From NCBI RefSeq assembly GCF_000757885.1, contig NZ_JQCR01000003.1:1798001-1862000 (forward strand): a DNA stretch of 64,000 bases. The letters are read 5' to 3'. Both the position numbers and the translations under genes were made by a program. Positions 53,656 to 61,207 of this stretch are shown one piece after another (the stretch's first letter is position 1; each line of letters begins with the position of its first letter). Origin of the DNA: Paenibacillus wynnii (GTDB taxonomy: Bacteria > Bacillota > Bacilli > Paenibacillales > Paenibacillaceae). The notes below the pieces were generated by a model. The model saw only the letters and a list, made by a program, of their open reading frames with translations. It was not told the DNA's origin and searched no databases.

Positions 53656-54528
53656 TTACTGTTCACTTTTTTGTTTCGCAAGCCATCCTGCCAGATCATC
53701 AATATCCTTATCACTTAGACCCGCATCCATGGCAACATCATACATCTTGGGCATATTTCCAGTGCCCTCTTTGATTATCGTCAGAATACCTTCCTTGTCA
53801 TGTGTATCTCCCACACCGCGGAGTGAAGGTCCTCCTCCACCCTTTAAATCGGTCGCATGACAGGAAATGCAGGTTGCTTGTTTAAATAAAGCCATTGCCG
53901 GATCATCCTTGTCCACTATGGCAACTTCTTTAGGTTTTACAGCACTGGAAGTAGGAAGGCCTTTGGCCTTGTTTTCTGCTGCCTTTTCTTCACGTTGAAC
54001 ATCCTCAGGGATTTGATTGGTTGCAGCCATCTCATGTTTGTAGTCGGTCCAGGCAGCATTTGTAAGATAAATAATAGCTACTAGGGAGAGAAACATTAAT
54101 GATGAAGCAATCGGTCTGCGATAGAAACGACGTTCTCTGCCCGTGTCCAGAAACGGTGCTAGGAGAAGTGCTCCGAAGGCAACACCCGTAACCCCAAGTG
54201 TCCCAAGTACGATGTAGCTGCCTGATGCATAAGGAAGCTTCAAATATTGATATAGAAACAAGAAATACCAATCGGGAATCGGAATAACTGTTGCCGTGGC
54301 GCTCGCTGGAAAACCAAGCGGTGCCGGTTCAGAAATGGTGAGCACTAGTATTCCAACAAGCACAACTACCCCGACCATCCATTCTTTCAACAGAAAATTA
54401 GGAATAAAGGCTTCTGATTTGCCCGGATAAGCACTATAGTCTGGCGGTGAAATAAATCCATTGCCTTTACGTACACGTGTATCGCCGACATATACAATCT
54501 TTTCTTTGGATTTGTCCCCGTGTGCCAT
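53656..54528 (-). CDS. qcrC: Menaquinol:cytochrome c reductase, cytochrome b/c subunit
   Basis: A 290-residue fusion typical of Bacillales bc complexes: the N-terminal half resembles subunit IV of cytochrome b6f (FLLKEWMVGVVVLVGILVL, PIPDWYFLFLYQYLKL, and a third helix near 110-125), followed by another helix and a C-terminal cytochrome c domain with the haem motif CISCH (near residue 218) and the Met ligand region NMPKM. The linker contains an Ala/Lys-rich stretch. It passes electrons from menaquinol to cytochrome c. Third gene of qcrABC. Confidence 0.96.
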   Translation of the reverse strand: MAHGDKSKEKIVYVGDTRVRKGNGFISPPDYSAYPGKSEAFIPNFLLKEWMVGVVVLVGILVLTISEPAPLGFPASATATVIPIPDWYFLFLYQYLKLPYASGSYIVLGTLGVTGVAFGALLLAPFLDTGRERRFYRRPIASSLMFLSLVAIIYLTNAAWTDYKHEMAATNQIPEDVQREEKAAENKAKGLPTSSAVKPKEVAIVDKDDPAMALFKQATCISCHATDLKGGGGPSLRGVGDTHDKEGILTIIKEGTGNMPKMYDVAMDAGLSDKDIDDLAGWLAKQKSEQ

Positions 54529-54558
54529 TATATTCCTCCTCTCTATAGGTTTGCTATT

Positions 54559-55230
54559 TTATAGCGGGCCTGAGATACCCTGTCTGCGGATCATAATAAA
54601 GTGTCCTACAAGCAGAGTAAGCAGTACCGCCGGGAGGAAGAATACATGAAGGGCAAAGAACCGGGTAAGTGTTTCTGCTCCGACTATTGTTCCGCCTTGC
54701 ATCAGTTCCTTAAGCACCGGCCCCATAACGGGAACGGAATTAGCAATTTCAAGTGTAACTTTAGTGGCAAAGTATGCTTTGTTATCCCATGGGAGTAGAT
54801 AGCCCGTTAACCCCAAGCCCAGCATCACGAAAAAGATCAGCATCCCCACTACCCAGTTCATTTCACGTGGAGCCTTATAGGATCCGGTAAAGAATACGCG
54901 CATGGTATGCAAGAACATCATTACGATAACTAGACTTGCGCCCCAATGGTGCATGCCGCGAACAATTTGTCCAAAGGCCACCTTAGTTTGCAAATATTCA
55001 ACACTGGCATAAGCATTTATGATATCGGGAACATAATACATCGTCAGGAACATTCCTGATAAAATCTGTATAACGGTTATGAAAAAAGTAAGTCCGCCAA
55101 AGCAGTACACAAACGCCGAAAAGTGATGGGCTGGATTTACATGCTCGGGAACCTCATGATCAGCCACATCTCTCCAAATTGGCGTAATGTCCAAACGCTC
55201 ATCGATCCAGTTATAGACATTTTTAAACAT
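54559..55230 (-). CDS. qcrB: Menaquinol:cytochrome c reductase, cytochrome b6 subunit
   Basis: A 223-residue b6-type cytochrome b with four membrane helices. Haem-ligand histidines lie in GMHHWGASLVIVMMFLHTMR and in the last helices (RFFALHVFFLPAVLLTLLVGH). Cys43 (FVYCFGGLTFF) matches the residue that binds an extra c-type haem covalently in b6 proteins and in B. subtilis QcrB. Starts 5 bases after the qcrA stop. Full length and intact. Confidence 0.97.
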   Translation of the reverse strand: MFKNVYNWIDERLDITPIWRDVADHEVPEHVNPAHHFSAFVYCFGGLTFFITVIQILSGMFLTMYYVPDIINAYASVEYLQTKVAFGQIVRGMHHWGASLVIVMMFLHTMRVFFTGSYKAPREMNWVVGMLIFFVMLGLGLTGYLLPWDNKAYFATKVTLEIANSVPVMGPVLKELMQGGTIVGAETLTRFFALHVFFLPAVLLTLLVGHFIMIRRQGISGPL

Positions 55231-55235
55231 CAGAT

Positions 55236-55790
55236 TTACGCCTCCTTGTTGACTTCGGAATTCGGAATGATATCACCCAGAAGTACCCATCCGTTTTCAA
55301 TTTTCAGTGTGTATTGGTCTAGTGGTTTAGGAGCTACTTCAAGGTTCTTGCCCGCCTTTGTGTAGCGCGCTCCGTGGCAAGGACAATGATATTCATCAGG
55401 AGTGCTTTTGTTATTATTCCAGCCCACCGTGCAGCCTAAATGCTTACAAACAGGTGAGAGTGCATAAATTTCTCCTTTTTCATTTTTACGAATCCAGGCA
55501 GTTAGTGTAGCAGTACTCGCATACCAACCATCCTGCTGCTGAAGCTCGAAGGTGAATTCCTGAGGTTGATCTGTAATGATCTTGGTCTCCGCTACCTTAA
55601 TGAAATCCCCTTTGCCTTTCTTATGTAGAATGGGGTCCACAGCAAAACGGACCATGGGGAGGATCGCGCCGGCTCCCATAAAGGCTGTTGCGCCGCCGAG
55701 CGTGTACGTTAAAAATTGTCTGCGTGACATTTCTTTGCGGCCGGGTGGTTTGTCGGGCCAGGTCTCTTGTTGCTCATTATGGCTGCTCAT
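55236..55790 (-). CDS. qcrA: Menaquinol:cytochrome c reductase, Rieske iron-sulfur subunit
   Basis: A 184-residue Rieske protein. The N-terminus has a twin-arginine-like SRRQFLTYTLGG and a membrane helix (AFMGAGAILPMVRFAV). The [2Fe-2S] ligands are C115-x-H117 in CKHLGCTVGW and C136-x-C138-H139 in CPCHGARY, with the disulfide cysteines in place. First gene of qcrABC, with GAGGGGG upstream of the ATG and a promoter about 160 bases before it. Confidence 0.97.
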   Translation of the reverse strand: MSSHNEQQETWPDKPPGRKEMSRRQFLTYTLGGATAFMGAGAILPMVRFAVDPILHKKGKGDFIKVAETKIITDQPQEFTFELQQQDGWYASTATLTAWIRKNEKGEIYALSPVCKHLGCTVGWNNNKSTPDEYHCPCHGARYTKAGKNLEVAPKPLDQYTLKIENGWVLLGDIIPNSEVNKEA

Positions 55791-55921
55791 ATTGTTATAA
55801 CCCCCTCTTCAAAGTATCAAGCACCTATCAGTGAAGCCCCAAAGATGCCATATTTCTCTGATATTTCTCTTTTCGTCTAAGACCATGGCCATGCCGCCAC
55901 AATCATTTATAATGCGTTTTC

Positions 55922-56010
55922 AATGATAATAATCACATGTCATATAAGATCAACCTAATCATATCTTATGGTTCTAAAAACCGTCAAGAATATTGTCCGT
56001 TTTGTGACAA
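55922..56010 (-). promoter_or_regulatory. qcrABC promoter with possible Rex-like and Fur-like sites
   Basis: On the minus strand TTGACG (55987-55982) and TATGAT (55963-55958) are 18 bases apart, a good sigma-A promoter. Just upstream, 55993-56010 reads TTGT-N10-ACAA, loosely like a Rex operator. Just downstream, about 55922-55937 reads TGATTATTATCATTG, loosely like a Fur box. The promoter is well supported; the two operator guesses are weak. Confidence 0.55.
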
Positions 56011-56055
56011 GCTGAAAAGTAATTACCCGTTAAAATTGTCGCTAATTAGACACAT

Positions 56056-56487
56056 TTAAAGTGGAACACCTTTAAGCCACAGTTCTTGTATTTTCTCAGC
56101 TGTAAATGCCTGCACTTCCTTGCTCGTAAGTTCTCTAAAATGAGGCAGGGAAAGAACTAAATCGCTTTCAATAATCTTGCTCTCTGAAATGTCTATATCA
56201 GCAGTCAATACGATGGCATAGCGGAAATTTTTGGATTTGACATTACAGCATAACTCATTAATAAGCTTCAGTGAATGCTCTCCTCCATATTGTAAAACCG
56301 GATATGTAACTATACGCCCGCGAAAAGGCTTTTCAATTATGTCCATGAAATCTCGTAATCTCTCTAAAGCGGCAACGGTTTCCACAGGACTTTCCGATCC
56401 CTTCAATCCAGTGAACGGAATAAGACATGTATCATAAAAACCGCGATGCTCTTCCCAGCTAACCGAATCAAAATCACTGAATTTCAT
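56056..56487 (-). CDS. ypiF: YpiF family protein (DUF2487)
   Basis: A 143-residue soluble protein. The opening MKFSDFDSVSWEEHRGFYDTCLIPFTGL and the middle FRGRIVTYPVLQYGG are typical of the DUF2487/YpiF family, found directly before qcrA in Bacillales. The protein alternates strands and helices and has no signal peptide. Function unknown. A 265-base gap with its own promoter separates it from qcrA. Confidence 0.85.
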   Translation of the reverse strand: MKFSDFDSVSWEEHRGFYDTCLIPFTGLKGSESPVETVAALERLRDFMDIIEKPFRGRIVTYPVLQYGGEHSLKLINELCCNVKSKNFRYAIVLTADIDISESKIIESDLVLSLPHFRELTSKEVQAFTAEKIQELWLKGVPL

Positions 56488-56536
56488 TATCGAACCTCTC
56501 CCCTTACAATAGTCTTCTCAATACTACAACACGAAG

Positions 56537-56576
56537 AAACGGAAATCCTGTTCTATTTTGAACAGAATCCGTTTCT
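56537..56576 (-). terminator. Hairpin after the IDEAL gene
   Basis: A long stem, GAAACGGA..T.CTGTTC paired with GAACAGAATCCGTTTC, with a 6-base loop. The T tail on the minus strand is poor, so termination is probable but not certain. Confidence 0.5.
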
Positions 56577-56616
56577 TAAGAGATTACAAGGACGATACAG
56601 CCCGCGCTGTACTCCT

Positions 56617-56796
56617 TTATGCCAAGCTCTTTAGTTCTTCAGTCAGATTTCGGAAAGCTGCCTCATCTCCGGCAGCCAGCGCTGTGTCGATCTCCCGGTA
56701 CAAGATGTCGCTACGGCGCTTACGCAGCGCTTCGTCCCACACCATTTCCGCCGCTAGACCCAGCATCACTTCATAGGTAGCCTTCATTTTGTCCAT
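56617..56796 (-). CDS. Small IDEAL-domain protein
   Basis: A 59-residue protein that is almost entirely an IDEAL domain: MDKMKATYEVMLGLAAEMVWDEAL followed by LYREIDTALAAGDEAAFRNLTEELKSL. IDEAL domains form helical hairpins and end YpiB-type proteins in Bacillales; here the domain stands alone. GGAGGTGTA precedes the ATG at 56796. It lies close to ypiF, where B. subtilis has ypiB, so it may be a trimmed counterpart. Confidence 0.8.
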   Translation of the reverse strand: MDKMKATYEVMLGLAAEMVWDEALRKRRSDILYREIDTALAAGDEAAFRNLTEELKSLA

Positions 56797-56814
56797 TCGA
56801 TACACCTCCGCTGT

Positions 56815-57321
56815 TTAAAAAATCCTGTATTCTTTGCCTTTCTTCACATAACTCTCAGCCGTATGCGCCATTCTGAGCAGGTCTTGTTCGGTCAATTCAC
56901 GCACAACTTTGGCAGGTGAGCCCAAAGAAAGCGTATAGGGTGGGATTATTTTGTTTTCGGTTACAATAGATCCTGCTCCTATTAAAGCATATTCACCAAT
57001 CTCTGCACCGTTCAAAACAATTGCACCCATTCCAATTAATGTACCCTTACCTATTTTACAGCCGTGAATAATAGCTCCATGTCCTACAGATATGTCATCT
57101 TCTAATATCAGAGGCACACCTTCACCGACGTGACCTATCGCACCATCTTGGATATTACAGCGTTCCCCAATTATAACCGGTGCCAAATCTCCCCGAAGTA
57201 CAGCGTTGAACCAAATACTGGAGTCACGTCCAACCTTCACGTCACCGACCAGCTTTGCTCCTTCCGCAATATAAACGGAACCATCCAGCTGCGGTATGTA
57301 AGAACCATAACCAATCCGCAC
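56815..57321 (-). CDS. Gamma-carbonic-anhydrase-like hexapeptide protein
   Basis: A 168-residue left-handed beta-helix protein. Hexapeptide repeats run from about residue 10 to 125 (GSVYIAEGAKLVGDVKVGRDSSIWFNAVLRGDLAPVIIG, then IGKGTLIGMGAIVLNGAEIGEYALIGAGSIV), and the zinc-ligand histidines are in AIGHVGEG and SVGHGAIIHGC. The C-terminal helix is RMAHTAESYVKKGKEY. Family members bind zinc; many lack proven carbonic anhydrase activity, so the function is left open. Confidence 0.88.
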   Translation of the reverse strand: MRIGYGSYIPQLDGSVYIAEGAKLVGDVKVGRDSSIWFNAVLRGDLAPVIIGERCNIQDGAIGHVGEGVPLILEDDISVGHGAIIHGCKIGKGTLIGMGAIVLNGAEIGEYALIGAGSIVTENKIIPPYTLSLGSPAKVVRELTEQDLLRMAHTAESYVKKGKEYRIF

Positions 57322-57340
57322 TTCCCTCTCCCCCTTGCCA

Positions 57341-58426
57341 CTACATCAACTGCTTGGGTTTAGCCGCCTCTTTTCCCCAAGGAGTAACTTTTGCCACAAG
57401 CCCCTCTGAGGTCTCCCCAAGACGTATCAACCCTAAATGCAGCATCATACGCAAAATACGCTTCTCTAAAATTGAACTGGCATCGTCATAATAAAACGGC
57501 TTGATTAACCACCCTACGGACTCCTGTAGTGAAGAAACAGTAACCCATTCACTTGTGCAGAGGCTGATCCAGTAAATTAGGGATGGCAGGTTTGGAATTG
57601 CGCCTTTATACAGTCTTAACCAAAAGGAGTATAACTGCATCAGGCTCTCGCATTTTCCTTCCTCAACAATCAAATGACCTGAATGAGATAACTTGAGGCG
57701 TGACCCTTCCTCCGTAATCCAGCGACGGTGGCGAGCATAGTCATACAGCAGGGCCAACCTCGGCGGATAGTGTTCGAAGGCTCTTCCGTATCCAAAAGTC
57801 CACCCCCCTTTAGTAAGGAGCGGCTCGGGAACGTGAAGGGCATTCACAAGACCCTGTTGATATCTTTTATACAGAGCGCCTTCTAAATTCAACTCCGGCT
57901 CGTTATCTTTAATATAACGTAGCAGTAAGAGGAGATCCAGGGCACTCATATCACCTTCATCTCTGTAGATATCAGGCTCAATGCTGAATACGACCCGTTC
58001 TCTGATATGTTCCCCCATGTGATCCCGGAAGCGCTCCTTCAGATCTATGGGCACCTGAAACAAATAACGGGTCTGCTGGGAAGGACCGCTGAATATCCAT
58101 CCGCTACTCTTAAAACGGGCTACGACATCCCGGTAGCTTCCTTTCTTATCCACTGTTTCATCAAATGTAGCTTGACGGGCTGCAGCAAGCAAATCCTCAA
58201 GACTGAAGTAGCTTCTCTCATCAAACAATAACATGTTCATGAAGCGCAGGTCACCCGGAGAGCACTCCTGAATGTGAGCCTTCATGAAATCTCTGCTGCC
58301 TAGAGTGATTAATATGTTCTGAATCAGGTCGTGCTTGGAGTTTCGTTTGCAATCGCATTGGTATCGGCCCGCAATAGCGGTCAACTGCCCAATGTCTGCA
58401 TAGGTGAGCATATCCGCCAGATTCAT
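57341..58426 (-). CDS. Helical DNA-binding-like protein of unknown function
   Basis: A 361-residue cytoplasmic protein with many helices and winged-helix-like stretches (ADIGQLTAIAGRYQCDCKRNSKHDLIQNIL at the start; FSLEDLLAAARQATFD; LEKRILRMMLHLGLIRLGETSEGLVAKVTPWGKEAA at the end). The overall character recalls helicase-associated winged-helix regions found beside XPB-like helicases, but no helicase motif is present. I cannot name the family with confidence. It follows the phosphatase gene by 90 bases across a terminator. Confidence 0.7.
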   Translation of the reverse strand: MNLADMLTYADIGQLTAIAGRYQCDCKRNSKHDLIQNILITLGSRDFMKAHIQECSPGDLRFMNMLLFDERSYFSLEDLLAAARQATFDETVDKKGSYRDVVARFKSSGWIFSGPSQQTRYLFQVPIDLKERFRDHMGEHIRERVVFSIEPDIYRDEGDMSALDLLLLLRYIKDNEPELNLEGALYKRYQQGLVNALHVPEPLLTKGGWTFGYGRAFEHYPPRLALLYDYARHRRWITEEGSRLKLSHSGHLIVEEGKCESLMQLYSFWLRLYKGAIPNLPSLIYWISLCTSEWVTVSSLQESVGWLIKPFYYDDASSILEKRILRMMLHLGLIRLGETSEGLVAKVTPWGKEAAKPKQLM

Positions 58427-58491
58427 CTTTTATCGCCTCGCCGTTTTACTACCATTATGGGAAATACTAGCCATTTTATTCCCTTAAATGC

Positions 58492-58519
58492 AAAAAAAAT
58501 AACCCGTGTCGCCGGGTTA
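58492..58519 (-). terminator. Intrinsic terminator overlapping the end of the phosphatase gene
   Basis: TAACCCG (58500-58506) pairs with CGGGTTA (58513-58519); eight T follow on the minus strand. It includes the stop codon region. Confidence 0.8.
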
Positions 58520-59104
58520 GTGCTGCTTTTGCAGGATATGTTGGGAACAATTGTACAACAAAGGGTTCCATACCTGTTCCTTTTTCTCCAAAATAGTTAG
58601 TGATAAATTGCCAATTCGTTCTGAATATTTATCTTTATACAACGCATTGTAGAGCTGAGCCAGAAATCCCCCGTGAGATACAACTAGGATATTACGCCCC
58701 GAATATTTTGTAGAAATGTCCTCCATAAAGGCAAGCGCGCGGCACTGTAACTGTTCGTCTTTTTCTTGACCCAAATCGAGCTGATTCCAATCCTTACCCC
58801 ATTTATGTTCACGTTCTTCTGCTGTAAGTCCTTCGACCTGTCCATATGCACGCTCTCTGATCCTAGAATCAGGGGCTAGCAAAGGAAGCTTAAGCTTGGC
58901 AGCAATAATTGCCCCGGTCTCTTCTGCACGAGAAAGGCTGCTGGTAATGCAATAATCCCATTGGTAGGTCTCCTGCCGAAGTCGGTCTGCCAGCATTTCT
59001 GCTTGTTGTCGACCTTCGTCATTTAGTGGAATATCACTTTGTCCCTGAATTTTCCCTACGGCATTCCAATCTGTTAACCCATGGCGTATTAAGCCAATTA
59101 TCAT
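58517..59104 (-). CDS. Histidine phosphatase (phosphoglycerate mutase-like) family protein
   Basis: A 195-residue branch-2-like histidine phosphatase. The catalytic motif is LIRHGLTDWNAVGKIQGQSDIPLNDEGRQQAEMLADRL (phospho-His at about residue 7), and the second His is in ILVVSHGGFLAQLYNAL; the acid is in IRERAYGQVEGL. It could be a phosphatase of small phosphorylated metabolites. The frame extends to 59179, but AGGTGCGC precedes the ATG at 59104 (MIIGLIRHG). Confidence 0.88.
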   Translation of the reverse strand: MIIGLIRHGLTDWNAVGKIQGQSDIPLNDEGRQQAEMLADRLRQETYQWDYCITSSLSRAEETGAIIAAKLKLPLLAPDSRIRERAYGQVEGLTAEEREHKWGKDWNQLDLGQEKDEQLQCRALAFMEDISTKYSGRNILVVSHGGFLAQLYNALYKDKYSERIGNLSLTILEKKEQVWNPLLYNCSQHILQKQH

Positions 59105-59198
59105 TAGCGCACCTGTCCTCTCTCGTGTTTTGTTTCTTAATGTACCACGGATAAATTCAAAAGTCTTCTTTTTAAGCATATTGGGGGCATCAGCCCAT

Positions 59199-59235
59199 CA
59201 AAAAAAGCTCTCTTTACAAATTCGTAAAGGAGCTT
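59199..59235 (-). terminator. Intrinsic terminator after the second anti-sigma gene
   Basis: AAGCTC..TTTAC (59205-59217) pairs with GTAAA.GAGCTT (59224-59235); a T run follows on the minus strand next to the stop codon. Confidence 0.85.
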
Positions 59236-59236
59236 C

Positions 59237-59830
59237 TTATGATCTACGGTACCGATTTAATCGTGTTAAAGAGATCACGGATAATGTTATACCAAGCATA
59301 GACAATATCATCCAATATTGCGGGTGAGACGGTCCCATATTTGCAACGAGAGGTTCAATAATACCATTATCAGCGGCTGTCGCAGGGTATGAAGACGTCC
59401 AGTCTACTGTTAATCCGGCCACACCTGTATCTACAATACCACTTTGCGATGCAGTAAGGTTCCCGGGATCTTTAAACATTGTAAAGTAAAGGAAGCTGCA
59501 CAAAAACACAGCCAGAAAGCACGCTATCCAAAGACTGATTCTACGGCGGAAAGTTGTTGAATTACCTGCCGTTTTCCCGTCACCTGGCAACAACCAAGGA
59601 CTCTCTAGATAAATCCGCTCCATTACACTGGCATTTATAACTTCAGCTCGTTCTTCACTAACTTCTTCCTTCATTTCTAGCAAAAGCAGACTGCTCTCCT
59701 GCCATATCGCCCATTCATGCGCACAAGATGGACAACCTGCAATATGCTTCTCTAACATAATCCGCCTAAAGTGTGTGGGGGGAGCGTCCCACAAGAGCGG
59801 AATATTGTCCTGCGCTTCCCTGCAGTCCAT
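59237..59830 (-). CDS. Membrane anti-sigma factor with zinc-finger (zf-HC2) motif
   Basis: A 197-residue protein. The N-terminal anti-sigma domain has the ZAS-type motif H29-x3-C33-x2-C36 (KHIAGCPSCAHEW) with C3 as the likely fourth ligand. One membrane helix follows (LWIACFLAVFLCSFLYFTMF, about 110-130), then an outer domain of about 45 residues and a second hydrophobic stretch near the end (YWMILSMLGITLSVISL). It begins 5 bases after the sigma gene. It should hold the upstream sigma factor at the membrane until a signal arrives. Confidence 0.9.
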   Translation of the reverse strand: MDCREAQDNIPLLWDAPPTHFRRIMLEKHIAGCPSCAHEWAIWQESSLLLLEMKEEVSEERAEVINASVMERIYLESPWLLPGDGKTAGNSTTFRRRISLWIACFLAVFLCSFLYFTMFKDPGNLTASQSGIVDTGVAGLTVDWTSSYPATAADNGIIEPLVANMGPSHPQYWMILSMLGITLSVISLTRLNRYRRS

Positions 59831-59835
59831 AGGCC

Positions 59836-60423
59836 TTACACCCTCTCAACCTGCTCTTCAAATACAGGCTCATAAAAATAGGATTCGAGTTGGAGCTTCA
59901 CGCTGCTCCTGGCACGAAACAAGAGTGATTTCACAGAGCTTACACTCTGATCTAAAATCACAGCAATTTCCTGATAATCCATCTGGTCATATTCACGCAG
60001 GATCAGCGCCGAGCGCTGCTTCTCTGGAAGGTTGTTAATCGCATCTCGAACTAAATTCATTCGTTCTTTTCGAAGTGCAGCCTGTTCAGGAGCAACCTCT
60101 TGCGGAGCTACTGGTGTATATCCACTTTCTTCTAACGAAACATTACCCGAACGATGTTTTCTAAGCTCGCTTAGTACAGTGTTGCGAGCAATCGTATACA
60201 ACCAAGTTGAAAAAGATGCATCAACTTCACGGAAGGAATGCAGACTTCGGAACGCCTTATAGAACGTCTCTGAACAGAGGTCCTCTGCGATCAGCTCCAT
60301 ATGGGAGTTTTTTAGCATATGATAGACAAATGCCAGTATCTTGCGCTGGTACCGGCGCATCAATTCCGAGTAAAGTTCTGTATCCCCTTGTTTAATTAGC
60401 TGGATCAACTGGGAATCCGTCAT
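59836..60423 (-). CDS. ECF RNA polymerase sigma factor (SigW-like group)
   Basis: A 195-residue ECF sigma factor. Region 2 runs from YSELMRRYQRKILAFVYHML through AEDLCSETFYKAFRSLHSFREVDASFSTWLYTIARNTVLSELRKHR, and region 4 is AINNLPEKQRSALILREYDQMDYQEIAVILDQSVSSVKSLLFRARSSVKLQL. The C-terminal tail (ESYFYEPVFEEQVERV) is slightly extended. Its operon contains the anti-sigma gene and ends in a terminator. A candidate autoregulated promoter is at 60476-60507. Confidence 0.94.
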   Translation of the reverse strand: MTDSQLIQLIKQGDTELYSELMRRYQRKILAFVYHMLKNSHMELIAEDLCSETFYKAFRSLHSFREVDASFSTWLYTIARNTVLSELRKHRSGNVSLEESGYTPVAPQEVAPEQAALRKERMNLVRDAINNLPEKQRSALILREYDQMDYQEIAVILDQSVSSVKSLLFRARSSVKLQLESYFYEPVFEEQVERV

Positions 60424-61039
60424 GGTGGGATTGGCCCTCCTCGCCCTTGCAAGTATAATCCCATCCGGTCCTAGTTATTAGTACCGGGCAGGTCTTAAAA
60501 AGTTGCGGTCTCATTCAATGAAATGCTTATGTATATTCACATACCCAATATTCCAGGAATGCTTCAGTTCGTCGACAAATATAGTATTCTCTAAAAATAC
60601 TTTCTCTATTGTAACACACTTCCCTATAAAATTTCATTAACTTGGTAGATTCGCAAAATTAGAAAAATATAAAATTACATTATTTTTTAAGTAATCAACC
60701 GCTCATAAACCCCGGAACCGCACCGATACTTCGATATTTCAGCGATCGGTATATCTTTCAAAATCTCTCCACTTCTTTCTCCTATATATTTCTTTTTTTA
60801 TTTCTTAATATCCATATTAATATTATCATTGTAAACACCGATGACCTTACCAGTCGTTCTAACATTTTATGTTCCATGCTATTTCATATAGAACACATTT
60901 TCCCTCTTAACTTCAAAAGCTGGAGCGATTTCTAGGCTATTGATATCGAAGGAGCACAATCATCACCTCAATGAACCTCCGATTATTTGCCTTGTATCAA
61001 TGCATTTTTACAAGCTAGGGATTGATTGGTAAATAGGTA
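60424..61039. other. AT-rich gap without a recognised gene
   Basis: About 600 bases with no credible frame. The part next to the sigma gene probably holds its promoter. A dyad ACCGAT...ATCGGT spans about 60721-60748. Nothing else stands out before the small RNA promoter. Confidence 0.5.
60476..60507 (-). promoter_or_regulatory. Candidate ECF-type promoter before the second sigma gene
   Basis: On the minus strand GCAACTTTTT stands about 13 bases before GGTACTAA, 50-60 bases upstream of the sigma ATG. AAC-containing -35 elements are typical of ECF promoters, and such sigma genes are usually autoregulated. Assignment is tentative. Confidence 0.35.
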
Positions 61040-61068
61040 TTGACAGAATGTAAACGTATACATATAAT
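61040..61068 (+). promoter_or_regulatory. Perfect consensus sigma-A promoter
   Basis: TTGACA (61040-61045), 17-base spacer, TATAAT (61063-61068): an exact match to the vegetative consensus in both boxes and spacing. It reads into the short stretch ending at the 61127-61156 terminator. Confidence 0.88.
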
Positions 61069-61074
61069 AAAAGT

Positions 61075-61156
61075 ACAGTATGGTTTCTCTCCACTCCTAT
61101 CCAAAACTGCTGCTCTTAATGAGCAAAGGCCGCTTTTTGTAAGCGGTCTTTTTTTT
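61075..61156 (+). ncRNA. Candidate ~80-nt small RNA
   Basis: A transcript from the consensus promoter would begin near 61075 and end at an intrinsic terminator (AGGCCGCTT 61127-61135 with AAGCGGTCT 61141-61149, then eight T). Before the terminator is a small hairpin TGCTC-TTAAT-GAGCA (61111-61125) and before that a single-stranded pyrimidine-rich tract (TTTCTCTCCACTCCTATCC) that could pair with ribosome binding sites. A 20-codon frame (ATG at 61080 to TAA in the terminator) has no ribosome binding site. I match it to no known small RNA family. Confidence 0.65.
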
Positions 61157-61181
61157 GTCTATTTTTTGAACAACCCATAAC

Positions 61182-61205
61182 AAAAAACCGGGGCAAAGGC
61201 CCCGG
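61182..61205 (-). terminator. Intrinsic terminator after tyrA
   Basis: CCGGGGC (61188-61194) pairs with GCCCCGG (61199-61205) around AAAG; six T follow on the minus strand. Confidence 0.88.
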
Positions 61206-61207
61206 CG

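Noticed and set aside
61080-61142. A 20-codon frame inside the candidate small RNA
   Set aside because: No ribosome binding site, about 5 bases of leader and an end inside the terminator stem; kept only as a remark on the RNA entry.
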